Positions 14,904 to 24,202 of a stretch of DNA of 64,000 bases are shown piece after piece. A program made the position numbers and the translations under genes. The notes beneath the pieces are model-generated. The model worked only from the letters and a program-made list of their open reading frames with translations. It did no database searches and was not told the DNA's origin. This DNA comes from Granulicella sp. L46 (lineage in GTDB: Bacteria > Acidobacteriota > Terriglobia > Terriglobales > Acidobacteriaceae). Location of the stretch: NCBI RefSeq assembly GCF_009765785.1, contig NZ_LMUT01000003.1, positions 657,170 through 721,169 on the forward strand. Direction: 5' to 3'. Position 1 is the first letter of the stretch; each line of letters opens with the position of its first letter.

Positions 14904-17900
14904 TACGCTGGTTGCTCCTGACTTCCTTGCGAGGGATTCGGTGGTTGCTGGCCATGCCCACTCAACGCCGGGCCCGCCTCTTCGTCAATCTCTTTCGAGT
15001 AATCAATCGGTGGATGCGTCTTCAGCAACGAATAAATCGTCGGCACCAAAAACAGCGTGCCCATCGTCGCAAACAACAGCCCCCCAATCACCGCTCGCCC
15101 CAGTGGCGCATTCTGCTCGCCACCCTCGCCGAACGCCAGCGCCATCGGCAGCATGCCGATGATCATCGCCAGCGCCGTCATCAGCACGGGCCGCAGCCGC
15201 GTGTGGCCAGCATTCAGCGCCGCCTCGCGCTGGTCTTTGCCGGCAAGTCGCTCGTCATTCGCGAACACCACCAGCAGAATCGAGTTCGCCGTCGCCACGC
15301 CAATCGTCATAATCGCGCCCATCAGCGATGGCACACTGAACGTCGTCTGCGTCAGGAACAGCATCCACAGAATCCCGCAGAACGCGCACGGAATCGCCAT
15401 CAGAATAATCAGCGGATCCAGCCACGATTGGAAGTTCACCGCCATCAGCAAATACACCAGCATGATGGCAAAAATAATCCCGACGCCCAGCCGCACGAAC
15501 GACTCGTTCATCGTCTGCACCTCGCCGCGCAACGAGATCTGCGTCGTCTTTGGCAGGCCCTTCTTCGTCTGGTCCATGATCTTCTGGATCTCGCTCGCCA
15601 CGCCGCCCAGGTCTCTCTGATCTACATCGGCATAGACGTCATACACCGGTTGAATGTTGTAGTGGTCCGCAATAATCGGAGACAGGTCCCGCCGAAAGTC
15701 CGCCACGTTTCCCAGCAACTGCGTCGTGTTCCCGTTCGGCGACGTAATCGGCGTCCGTGCCAGCGACTGCAAGCTGTCGATCCGGTAAATCGGCGTCTGC
15801 GTCACAATCTGGTAGTTCACCTGCGTCTTCGGATTCAGCCAGTAGTTCGGCGTCGTCTGCCCGGACCCCGTCAGAGAAATCAGCGTCGAGCTCGCCACAT
15901 CCGTCTGCGTCAGCCCTACCTGCCGCGCCTTCGTCCGGTCCGCATTGATCTGCATCGTCGGATAATCCACCTGCTGATGCAGGTGCACATCTACCGCTCC
16001 CGGAATCCCCGCAATCTGCTTCGCCAGCTTCGTCGCCAGCTCATAGTTTCCCGGATCGTGCCCAATCACCTGCAGATCAATCGGTGCCGGCAAGCCAAAG
16101 TCCAGAATCTGGTTCGTCATGTTCGCCGGCGTAAAGAAGAACGTAGCAGTCGGAAACTTCCGCCGCAGATCATCGCGCAAAATTCGCGTATACATCTGCG
16201 TATCTTTCTTGCCCGGCTTCAACGCAATCTGAATATCTCCATCGGAGTTGGATATCGTCGAAGTGCCCGAGAACGCCAGGTTAATACCGCTGTTCGGCAG
16301 CCCGATATTATCCAGAATCAGCTCAACCCGATCTGCCGGAATCTGCGTCCGGATCTCTTTCTCCACCGCCGCAAAAAACTGCTCCGAATCTTCCAGCCTC
16401 AACCCTGGCGGAGGATTCACATGCAGCTTCATCTGCCCTGAATCCACATACGGAAAGAAATCCTTTCCGATAAAGAATGTTAACGGCAAGCTCACGATCA
16501 GCAGCAGCACGAACAGTCCCAGCGTGATCGCCGCATGCTCCAGGCACCAGTCCAACAAATCTTTATAGCGATGCTGCATCTTCTCGAATTGGCGATCAAA
16601 CTTCGAATGAATCCGCCACACAATGCTGCGCCGCTCTTCGCGCTCGCTCTCGCCTGGATCCTGGTACAGCGCAATCTCTTTCCCCAGCAGAAAATGCATC
16701 ATCGTCGGCACCAGCGTTCGCGATAGGAAATAACTCGCCATCATCGCAAACGCCACAGCCTCAGCCAGCGGCGTAAACAAAAACTTCGCCGCGCCCGTCA
16801 GCAGCACCACTGGAACGAACACAATGCAGATCGACAACGTCGACACAAATGCCGGAGCCGCCACCTGCTGCGCCGAGTGCAGAATCGCCTGCGTCAGCGG
16901 CCGCTTCTCCGCCATGTTCCGATGCGTGTTCTCAATCTCCACCGTCGCATCGTCCACCAGGATGCCCACGGCCAGCGCCAGACCACCCAGCGTCATTACA
17001 TTAATTGTCTCGCCCAGCGCGCTCAAAATGATCAGCGACGTAGCAATCGACAGCGGAATCGAAATACAAACAATCAGCGTCGATCGCCAGGATCCCAGGA
17101 ACAGCAGGATCATCAACCCCGTCAGCGCCGCCGCAATGCAAGCCTCGCGCACCACTTCGTTAATCGACGACCGCACAAAAATCGACTGATCAAACAGCGG
17201 TGTAATCGTCAGATTACCCAGCCCCGCCTTCAACTGCGGTACCATCGCCTTCGTCTGCGACACGATATCCAGCGTCGACGTATCGCCGTTCTTCAGCACC
17301 ATCAGCAGCGCCGACCGCTTCCCGTTCTCGCGCACAATGTTCGTCTGCACTGCGTAGCCCATGTGCACCTGCGCCACGTCCTTCACATACACCACCGCAC
17401 CATTCGCCGCGCGGATCGGCAGATCGTTCAGCGCAGACAGATCGTCCGGACTCGAGTTCGTCTTCATCACGTACTCGCGATCGCCCATCCGCTCCGTGCC
17501 CGCCGGAAGAATCACGTTCTGCTGCGAGATGGACGCCGATACGTCGTTCGCCGACAAATGCCGCGCGTACAGCAGGTTCGGATCCGTATCCACCATCACC
17601 TGCTTCACCTTGCCGCCCCACGGCAGCGGAACGCTCGCCCCCTTCACATTCGCCAGCCGCGGCCGAATAAACTGCAGCCCATCGTCATACAGATCGGCCT
17701 CGCTCAGCCCCTGCCCGCTCAGCGCCAGCTCCACAATCGGCACCGACGACGCGTCGTACTTGATCACGAACGGCGGATACGTCCCCTGCGGCAACACCCG
17801 CAAAATCGTCTGCACAATCGAGGTCACCTGAGCCAGCGCCTGCGCCACCTGCACCTGCGGCTGGAAGTACACCTTCACCACCGCGATGCCCTGGTAGCTC

Positions 17901-18151
17901 TCGCTCTCCGTGTGCTCCATGTCGTTGACCGTCGTTGTCAACGCGCGCTCGCACACCGTCACCACGCGCCCTTCCATCTCCTCGGGCGTCAGTCCGGCAT
18001 ACGTCCAGACAATCGTGATCACCGGAATATTGATGTTCGGAAAAATATCCTTGGGCGTCTCAATCGCCGACCCGATGCCCAGCAAGGCAATCAGCATCGA
18101 CAGAACAACGAAGGTATAAGGGCGCCGAAGAGCTAGCCGAACAATCCACAT
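14903..18151 (-). CDS. RND-family inner-membrane efflux transporter (HAE1 type)
   Basis: This proton-driven multidrug-type exporter is the first gene of a three-gene operon. The 1082 residues and two repeats of six membrane helices, each with a large periplasmic loop, match AcrB/MexB-class pumps. The helix-4 proton relay is present as LVDDATVEIEN (D400, D401). ETPKDIFPNINIPVITI and GQGLSEADL near the start are standard family landmarks. The C terminus is a Gly/Ser/Gln-rich tail. Substrate is unknown; hydrophobic compounds are the family default. Upstream sequence gives a modest GAGG ribosome-binding site but no evident regulator gene. Confidence 0.92.
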   Translation of the reverse strand: MWIVRLALRRPYTFVVLSMLIALLGIGSAIETPKDIFPNINIPVITIVWTYAGLTPEEMEGRVVTVCERALTTTVNDMEHTESESYQGIAVVKVYFQPQVQVAQALAQVTSIVQTILRVLPQGTYPPFVIKYDASSVPIVELALSGQGLSEADLYDDGLQFIRPRLANVKGASVPLPWGGKVKQVMVDTDPNLLYARHLSANDVSASISQQNVILPAGTERMGDREYVMKTNSSPDDLSALNDLPIRAANGAVVYVKDVAQVHMGYAVQTNIVRENGKRSALLMVLKNGDTSTLDIVSQTKAMVPQLKAGLGNLTITPLFDQSIFVRSSINEVVREACIAAALTGLMILLFLGSWRSTLIVCISIPLSIATSLIILSALGETINVMTLGGLALAVGILVDDATVEIENTHRNMAEKRPLTQAILHSAQQVAAPAFVSTLSICIVFVPVVLLTGAAKFLFTPLAEAVAFAMMASYFLSRTLVPTMMHFLLGKEIALYQDPGESEREERRSIVWRIHSKFDRQFEKMQHRYKDLLDWCLEHAAITLGLFVLLLIVSLPLTFFIGKDFFPYVDSGQMKLHVNPPPGLRLEDSEQFFAAVEKEIRTQIPADRVELILDNIGLPNSGINLAFSGTSTISNSDGDIQIALKPGKKDTQMYTRILRDDLRRKFPTATFFFTPANMTNQILDFGLPAPIDLQVIGHDPGNYELATKLAKQIAGIPGAVDVHLHQQVDYPTMQINADRTKARQVGLTQTDVASSTLISLTGSGQTTPNYWLNPKTQVNYQIVTQTPIYRIDSLQSLARTPITSPNGNTTQLLGNVADFRRDLSPIIADHYNIQPVYDVYADVDQRDLGGVASEIQKIMDQTKKGLPKTTQISLRGEVQTMNESFVRLGVGIIFAIMLVYLLMAVNFQSWLDPLIILMAIPCAFCGILWMLFLTQTTFSVPSLMGAIMTIGVATANSILLVVFANDERLAGKDQREAALNAGHTRLRPVLMTALAMIIGMLPMALAFGEGGEQNAPLGRAVIGGLLFATMGTLFLVPTIYSLLKTHPPIDYSKEIDEEAGPALSGHGQQPPNPSQGSQEQPA

Positions 18152-18359
18152 AGACGCCTCAGGGGGTTGTAGTTCGCGGTGAAATACATTCAGTTATGAG
18201 ACGCACAAAACCCTTCCGAAGACTCCAACTCCTCACCCGCCAAACATTTGCATCCACCGCCTCTTCAATTACATCAAAACCCGATTGCCGATATCTTTAT
18301 CTCGCAGTCCGATCAGAAGCCCGCGCACCGCACCTTGATTATTCCACCGCGCCCTTGCC

Positions 18360-18905
18360 TCACTTCTTCGCCGGCATTAAATCCACGCTCTCCTGCGTAG
18401 CGCCCTTACTCCGCACCGCGATCACCTGGATCTCCACCAGCCCCCAATCCGTCGCCAGCGCAGCCACCTGCATCGCCGCCCTCACTGGCCGATTCGGTTG
18501 CTCCGCTGTCCCAAAGAATTTCGCATACGCCGCATTCAATCCAGCAAAATCCATCTTGCCGCCCTTGGCCGGATCACCCGCAAGGAAGCACTGCATCTCG
18601 ACCACATCACCCATCGTCAGACCCTGCGTCTTCAGCAGCGCCTCAATCTTCGTCAGCACACTCGTCGCCTGCGTCTCGGTATCGCCAAACACGGCGGGCG
18701 TACCCTTCGCCGCATCTTCCGCCGTCACCGGGCTAGCCATCTGCCCCGACAGATACAGCGTATCCCCCGCCCAGATAGCCGCAGCAAACCTCTGCGACGC
18801 CACCGGCGTCCCCGCCGAATAAATCCGCTTCACGGCAGTCTGCGCCTGCACACCGCAAGCAACCATCATCATCGCAACCGCCAACACCGCCATACGAATC
18901 TTCAT
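18360..18905 (-). CDS. Secreted RidA/YjgF-family protein
   Basis: The protein has 181 residues from the ATG at 18905, preceded by a good GAGGAGAG ribosome-binding site. The frame is open to 18959, but the signal peptide (MKIRMAVLAVAMMMVACGVQAQ) begins at this ATG. The rest is a Rid-type fold: GDTLYLSGQMA, ETQATSVLTKIEALLKTQGL, and RPVRAAMQVAAL, where Arg occupies the position used for carboxylate binding in active imine/enamine deaminases. Export to the periplasm is unusual for RidA itself, so it may be a related subfamily. Substrate unknown. Confidence 0.82.
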   Translation of the reverse strand: MKIRMAVLAVAMMMVACGVQAQTAVKRIYSAGTPVASQRFAAAIWAGDTLYLSGQMASPVTAEDAAKGTPAVFGDTETQATSVLTKIEALLKTQGLTMGDVVEMQCFLAGDPAKGGKMDFAGLNAAYAKFFGTAEQPNRPVRAAMQVAALATDWGLVEIQVIAVRSKGATQESVDLMPAKK

Positions 18906-18968
18906 CGCTCTCTCCTCAATTAAATTCCTGCCAGCCTCTAGCGCGGAGAACCTCAGCACCGAAACTCC

Positions 18969-20045
18969 TCAAGGCTGTAACGTCCCCGCATACCCGGCCT
19001 TCACAATATTGCCCTGCACCGTCTCCAACGCCGCCTGCGTCGGCATGCCCTTCGTCATCACCCCTTCAAAGAAATAGCCCGTCGCCCAATTGCTGTTATC
19101 GCCGCCGATCCCCAGGATAATCGCGCCCTCCTGTTGCATTGGTTGATAGCCCTTCGGCAGAGGAATGATCCCTGTAGTCGTCAGCCCTCCGCTCTGCGCA
19201 TTACCCTGGTAGATCGCGTAGCTATGCTGACCATCGCTCACGCCCATGTCCGTAACAAACATAGTGCCGCTCGGCACACGTAGATTGCCGTAGATGCCGT
19301 CCTCCATATCGAGCCCCGCGCCCAAGCTGCAAGGTGAGCCGTAACACATCACATTGATGGCATCCATATGGCCTGCCTTGTTGTCCAGATTATTCGACTC
19401 CGCATTGCCAAAATCAAAGCAGCATTTCTCATTGAGATGAAGCGCCGACGTCACCATGTACACGCCTTCCGCCTCACCGTGCACGGCCGTCCCCTTCGGA
19501 GTGTCATTGCGATAACCCATGCCCGGCGAAATCGCAATCCCATACACCTTGTGTCCTCCCACCATCGCAGGAAGCGCATCAGCCACAGCCGGCACATCGG
19601 ACCCATTCGGCCCAGGTCCGCGCGCCGCTCCCCCAGCAGGCGCAGGCGTAAGGTCGTTATGATTCGGCGACTGGTCATAGATCTTCGTGATGGTGCACGT
19701 CGTGTTCGCGCAGAAGCTGTCCTGCGCCGCCGCATTCGCATACCCATCGGGAAGCAGCCCAATGTCAGCGTGCGCGTTATCCGATTGCCGCGTCACCTGG
19801 TACAGCGGTCCCGTATAGGCCACGTACAACGCTCGAGTCGTGCTGATCGCCGCCACACACGGCGTCGCCGACGCAAGCAGGTCACACGGCTGCGGATTTG
19901 CCACTGCCACTACCGCTGCCCCAGTCGCCGCGGCCGCGCAGCCCATATTCATCACAAAAGCGGACAGAAGAACGCCCAGCGACAGGAGATTTCCAAACAC
20001 TGAGTTCAATTTCTTTGTCATAGGATTTCTGTAAGTCCTTTGCAT
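18969..20045 (-). CDS. GH54-type alpha-L-arabinofuranosidase catalytic domain, secreted
   Basis: The sequence resembles the catalytic domain of fungal AbfB (family GH54), which frees arabinose from arabinoxylan and arabinan. After a signal or lipoprotein-like N terminus (MGCAAAATG, near residues 34-42) come PCDLLASATPCVAAISTTRA, GPLYQVTRQSD, AQDSFCANTTCTITKIYDQS and EGAIILGIGGDNSN. The vicinal cysteine pair is C208-C209 in KCCFDFGNAE. The nucleophile region is LDMEDG (E248), and the acid/base candidate is D316 in GGDNSN; I assign these by pattern to the fungal enzyme. The carbohydrate-binding domain that follows in fungi is absent, since the protein ends at 358. A second ATG at 20021 is an alternative start. 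Confidence 0.8.
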   Translation of the reverse strand: MQRTYRNPMTKKLNSVFGNLLSLGVLLSAFVMNMGCAAAATGAAVVAVANPQPCDLLASATPCVAAISTTRALYVAYTGPLYQVTRQSDNAHADIGLLPDGYANAAAQDSFCANTTCTITKIYDQSPNHNDLTPAPAGGAARGPGPNGSDVPAVADALPAMVGGHKVYGIAISPGMGYRNDTPKGTAVHGEAEGVYMVTSALHLNEKCCFDFGNAESNNLDNKAGHMDAINVMCYGSPCSLGAGLDMEDGIYGNLRVPSGTMFVTDMGVSDGQHSYAIYQGNAQSGGLTTTGIIPLPKGYQPMQQEGAIILGIGGDNSNWATGYFFEGVMTKGMPTQAALETVQGNIVKAGYAGTLQP

Positions 20046-20285
20046 AATCTGTATTTCCTCCCGCCAATCAGTCGCTCACGACGCCGGATTCTCACAGCAC
20101 AGAAAACGTTTTATCCGACACCCCTACATACTACTCACGCCGAGCTGATCAAGCAGCGGCCACCAAAAATTCCCATCCGCTTACAACTCTGCCCTCTCCA
20201 TTGCATCGCATGTCTCATCCCCGCAGCGACTCTCGGGGCGTGCGCCGACGATCCTGGCGTTTCGATCGTCTCAGACGGCTGACAC

Positions 20286-21653
20286 ATGAGCTCGTTCCGT
20301 ATGTCAGAACATGACCGAAGGGCGGGATTCAAGTTGCCAAACGACATCGATGTACTCATCCTGGGTGCCGGCATAGCCGGCCTTACCGCCGCGCGCACCC
20401 TCGCCGAACGCGGCATGCGCGTCTGCGTCCTCGAAGCAAAACAACGCGTCGGTGGAAGAATCCTGTCGCAGAAAGTCGAAGGCGGTGGAACCGTCGAGCT
20501 CGGCGCCGAGTTCATCCATGGACGCGCGCCCGAGCTCTGGGCACTCATCGACGAAGTCGGCGTCAAAACAGTCGAGCGCCACGGCTCAATGCTCCGCGAA
20601 CTCCAGCCCGGCACGCTCGTCGCAGATGACCCACAAGACAACACGATGTTTGAACCACTCGAGCAGCTTGAAGATTTCACAGGCGAAGACAAGCCCTTCG
20701 CCGACTGGCTTGCCGCCAGCAATGTCGCCAACGAACTACGCCCCGCGCTCACAGCCTATGTCGAAGGATTCAACGCTGCGGACGCGCAACGCATCAGCGT
20801 CCACTCGTTAGGCGTGCAGCAAAAGGCCGAGGACGCCACCGAGGGAGATCGCTCCTGGCAGCTGCCCGGCGGATACGCGCAGCTACCCGACTATCTCGCC
20901 GCCCGCCTCAAAGATCTAGGCAGCGAAATCCGCCTCAACTGCGAAGTCCTCGGCATCCATTGGAACCCACGCAACGTTGCCGTCGTAACAACCCACGGAG
21001 AACTTAACGCGCCGCAATGCATCGTGACCTTCCCGCTCGGCGTCCTGCACAAGGTCAACCGGCCGGGCGGAATTTCAATCACCCCCGAACCCGCCGCGAT
21101 CTCTCAGGCACGTCGTCTCGCGATGGGCCACGCCTCGCGCTTCACCATGATTTTTCGTAACCCATACTGGCAATTAACACAGTTGATCGATCAGCAGACC
21201 GTGGATAGTATGAGCTTCTTGTTTGCCTTAAATCACATCCCGCCTGTGTGGTGGACATCCCACCCCGACCCCAACACCCTCCCTGCCCTAACAGGATGGG
21301 CAGGTGGCCCGCGTGCCTCAGCGCTGCATGGAAAAACGCCCGACGAACTAGCATCCGACGCGTGCGCCGCGCTTGCGCAAATATTTGCAGTCGACGAGAA
21401 AATTTTTCGCCAAAACCTCATCGCGACCTACTCGCACGATTGGTCCGCCGACCCCTTCGCGCAAGGCGCCTACAGCTACGCCCCGGTCGGCGCCGTCGAT
21501 GCCTCCGCGGCGATGACCCAGCCTGAAGCCGACACAATTTTCTTCGCTGGCGAGCATACCGACATCACCGGCAACTGGGGAACAGTCCATGCCGCGATTC
21601 GCAGCGGACTTCGCGCCGCAGAACAAATTCTCGAGGGCCGCGCAACGGGCTAA
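20286..21653 (+). CDS. Flavin-containing amine oxidase (FAD-dependent oxidoreductase)
   Basis: The 455-residue protein has the monoamine-oxidase/polyamine-oxidase layout. The Rossmann motif ILGAGIAGLTAARTL is followed by EAKQRVGGRI, the GG motif for FAD binding. The C-terminal flavin segment is IFFAGEHTDITGNWGTVHAAI with RSGLRAA. No signal peptide is seen. A second in-frame ATG at 20301 could be the real start. The enzyme would oxidise an amine with oxygen or another acceptor; the substrate is not deducible. It stands alone, followed 11 bp later by a gene with a strong ribosome-binding site, so the two may be cotranscribed. Confidence 0.85.
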   Translation: MSSFRMSEHDRRAGFKLPNDIDVLILGAGIAGLTAARTLAERGMRVCVLEAKQRVGGRILSQKVEGGGTVELGAEFIHGRAPELWALIDEVGVKTVERHGSMLRELQPGTLVADDPQDNTMFEPLEQLEDFTGEDKPFADWLAASNVANELRPALTAYVEGFNAADAQRISVHSLGVQQKAEDATEGDRSWQLPGGYAQLPDYLAARLKDLGSEIRLNCEVLGIHWNPRNVAVVTTHGELNAPQCIVTFPLGVLHKVNRPGGISITPEPAAISQARRLAMGHASRFTMIFRNPYWQLTQLIDQQTVDSMSFLFALNHIPPVWWTSHPDPNTLPALTGWAGGPRASALHGKTPDELASDACAALAQIFAVDEKIFRQNLIATYSHDWSADPFAQGAYSYAPVGAVDASAAMTQPEADTIFFAGEHTDITGNWGTVHAAIRSGLRAAEQILEGRATG

Positions 21654-21664
21654 AGGAGGTCGGG

Positions 21665-23410
21665 GTGTCCTCTAAAATTTGCGTACGTTTGCGCAACCTC
21701 AGCACTCCGGCTCGACGTGTGCTGTTCTGCCAATTAGTCTGCCTGCTCGTTTTGGCATTCAGCCACTGCGCCTCCGCGTATTCCCAGGAGCCCGCTCCCG
21801 TCACGGCCACGCCCAATCTACCCGACGCTCCCGGCGTACAACCCACCACCGTCGCCGAGGCCGACAACCCGCCGCCGTTGCCGCGGGAGAACTTCGCTCC
21901 CAACCCCGACGATGAATCGTCGCAGGTGCCCAATCAGTCCGGCCCGCCACGCTGGTGGAAGCAATCCACCTTCGATCCCGACGCCAAGCCCGATCCCGAC
22001 TACCTCAAACACTACCAATGGCGCGGCCTCATCTGGCAGAGCGTCGAGTTCAACGTCGTCGAAAATGGCTTTCGCGTCTCCAGCGATCCCGTCATGCGCG
22101 ACATCCTCGCCCACCGCCCCTACTGGCACGATTGGCTTGCCTCCATGAAACAGTTCAACATGCGCCGGTGGAATGACGGCGACGCCTTCATCGTCAACTA
22201 TGTTGGCCATCCCATGCAGGGCGCGATCGCCACGTACATCGAGATCCAGAACAGCCCCACCGACCGCCGTCTGCAATGGGGCGACCCCGGGTATGGCAAG
22301 TCCCGCTTCAAAGGTTTCCTCTGGTCAGTCGTCTACAGCACACACTCCGAGATCAGCCCCGCAGGCGAGGCCGGCGTTGGCAACGAGGGCGGCTTCACCT
22401 ACCCCACAAACTGCCTCTACCAGTCCTTCGACTTCCCAATTGGCATCTGCCATCCAAACACCAAGTACACCAACAACACTGGTTGGGTTGACTTCATCAT
22501 CACCCCCACCGTAGGCATGGTGTGGGTCACCGCCGAAGACCTCATCGATCGCTACGTCACCAAGCCAATGGTCCTGCGTCACCCCGACCGCTTCTGGCCT
22601 CTCGTCGTCCGCAGCGGCCTCAGCCCTTCGCGCTCCTTCGCCAACATGTTGCGCTGGAAGGTCCCCTGGTATCGCGACTACGAGGCGCCCATCCAGGAGC
22701 CCAATCGCGTCTACTGGTTCCCCTCCAAAGAAGTCGCCGAGTACCGTGCACTTCCCGACGTCCAACTCGCGCCCTTCTGGAATAGCGTCAGCATCGCCTC
22801 GAACACTTCCACCTGCTTCAACTGCCGCGAGACCACCATCGGCGGCGGCCTCCAGACCACTCTCAAAATCCGCGGCTGGCTTGGCTTCGACACCGCCGTC
22901 AGCTACCACCCCAACGCCAGCCCCCTGCCCAGCGACCGCGCCGGCGGCAACATGCTCGCCGCCTTCTTCGGCCTCAGCGCCAGCAAGCAATGGCACTACT
23001 ACGCCCTCCACTTCGCCATGCGCCCCGGCATGGTCCAATACAGCCAGGCCTACCTGCGCAGCCCCGTACTGTATTCCGTTCTCACCTCACCTCCGCGCAT
23101 CGCAACGACCGGCGGCAACGCGGAGGGCCTCCCCTACCCTGGCGTCACCGACGCCAACGGCACCCCAAACGAGCCGCCCCTAGGCTCCATCCATCACTTC
23201 GCCTGGGACTGGCAGCTCGCCCTGGACTACCGCGTGAACAAACGCATCGCCTTCCGCGTAGGCCTCGAAGACGCCATCGTCCGCTACCGTACCAACAAGG
23301 TGGATGACCCCGGCACCGGCGCGCCCCCCTTCTTCAGTTGGCTCTCGAAAGAACAATTCATCAACCGCGGCAACTTCGTCCTTCAACTAGGCCCCGTCTT
23401 CAACTTCTGA
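21665..23410 (+). CDS. Secreted/outer-membrane-like protein of unknown function
   Basis: The start is a GTG at 21665, set by a near-perfect AAAGGAGGT four bases before it. The 581 residues begin with a signal peptide (hydrophobic core about 19-34, ending near SAYSQE), then a proline-rich linker. The remaining ~480 residues are rich in aromatic residues and short amphipathic strands, and the terminal NFVLQLGPVFNF fits a beta-barrel end. INYVGHPMQGAI-like sequence (VNYVGHPMQGAIATYIEI) recalls DUF3943-type proteins, which I cannot confirm. A CFNC pair is present near residue 382. It probably belongs to the outer membrane; function unknown. Confidence 0.7.
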   Translation: MSSKICVRLRNLSTPARRVLFCQLVCLLVLAFSHCASAYSQEPAPVTATPNLPDAPGVQPTTVAEADNPPPLPRENFAPNPDDESSQVPNQSGPPRWWKQSTFDPDAKPDPDYLKHYQWRGLIWQSVEFNVVENGFRVSSDPVMRDILAHRPYWHDWLASMKQFNMRRWNDGDAFIVNYVGHPMQGAIATYIEIQNSPTDRRLQWGDPGYGKSRFKGFLWSVVYSTHSEISPAGEAGVGNEGGFTYPTNCLYQSFDFPIGICHPNTKYTNNTGWVDFIITPTVGMVWVTAEDLIDRYVTKPMVLRHPDRFWPLVVRSGLSPSRSFANMLRWKVPWYRDYEAPIQEPNRVYWFPSKEVAEYRALPDVQLAPFWNSVSIASNTSTCFNCRETTIGGGLQTTLKIRGWLGFDTAVSYHPNASPLPSDRAGGNMLAAFFGLSASKQWHYYALHFAMRPGMVQYSQAYLRSPVLYSVLTSPPRIATTGGNAEGLPYPGVTDANGTPNEPPLGSIHHFAWDWQLALDYRVNKRIAFRVGLEDAIVRYRTNKVDDPGTGAPPFFSWLSKEQFINRGNFVLQLGPVFNF

Positions 23411-23411
23411 T

Positions 23412-23795
23412 TCACACCTTCTGCTCGACCCACTGCTTCCGCCAAGCGGGCGCCTCAAAAGGATCCGCAAAATACTGCGTCTCGTGCACCACCTTTCCAT
23501 CGCGAAACTCCATGATGCTAACGGTGAATGCCGGCTTCCCCTGGTAGACAATCGTGTATTCCGTAACCCACAGATCATCTCCCCCAACAATTCGCCGGAC
23601 CTGAAACCCCGAAGGCTTCCCCGGATGATGACTCCGCAACGCCTGCAAATTCTTTCTCCCCAAAATCCGCTCGCCCGACTGCGGATAATCGCAGATCGAA
23701 TCCTCGGCGTAAATATCATGTTCCGCATCGGCCTCGCCATCCGCCGAAGCCCGCCAATGCGCATCCAACGCTTTCCGTATTTGTTCGTCGCCCAT
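23412..23795 (-). CDS. SnoaL/NTF2-like domain protein
   Basis: A compact 127-residue protein with the cone-shaped NTF2-like fold. The pattern is an N-terminal helix (IRKALDAHWRASADGEADA), YAEDSICDYPQSGERILGRKNL, and later strands ending VSIMEFRDGKVVHETQYFADPF, all typical of SnoaL-like polyketide cyclase relatives. No signal peptide is present. Such domains serve as small-molecule binding or isomerase modules, and the ligand cannot be predicted. The gene ends one base from the end of the convergent upstream gene. Confidence 0.8.
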   Translation of the reverse strand: MGDEQIRKALDAHWRASADGEADAEHDIYAEDSICDYPQSGERILGRKNLQALRSHHPGKPSGFQVRRIVGGDDLWVTEYTIVYQGKPAFTVSIMEFRDGKVVHETQYFADPFEAPAWRKQWVEQKV

Positions 23796-23903
23796 TACAT
23801 CCCTCCCGTCATGATTCGAACTACATCCTAGTCCGCTCCGCTAACGCACGTTCTCGCAACCGCCTAGCACCCACTTTGCGCCCCCACGGAAGCACCTGCC
23901 GTT

Positions 23904-24120
23904 GCTTTTCTTTCTGTCATTCCCTCTGGGAATCTGCTTCTGCCCTTGTCCTTGTTTTTCGGCTGTCATTCCGCAGCGCAGCGAAGGAATCTGCTTCTCC
24001 AACCACTAACCTCGTCATCTCGACCGAAGCGCGCAGCGCGTAGCGGAGAGACCCCTGTATTGGCTCTTGCCCTTCGCCCTGCCTTTCTTTCTGTCATTCC
24101 CTCCGTGGATCTCCCTCTTC
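23904..24120. repeat. Cluster of four dispersed repeats
   Basis: Within the 407-bp gap between the SnoaL gene and the peptidase gene lie a GTCATTCCCTCTGGGAATCT element (23904-23940), a GTCATTCCGCAGCGCAGCGAAGG element (23960-23996), a CGACCGAAGCGCGCAGCGC element (24012-24063) and a degenerate GTCATTCCCTCCGTGGAT copy (24090-24120). No gene is seen. Confidence 0.82.
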
Positions 24121-24202
24121 TTTTGCCGCTGTACCTAAAAATCCTCGAGTAGCGAAGGTCAACCAAATAGACGCCCAGCGACGCCGGCTTTATAAAGGAG
24201 GG

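Noticed and set aside
14870..18136. Long plus-strand frames opposite the RND pump and adaptor (Arg/Gln-rich products)
   Set aside because: They are shadows of high-GC genes on the other strand, with no motifs, ribosome-binding sites or codon sense.
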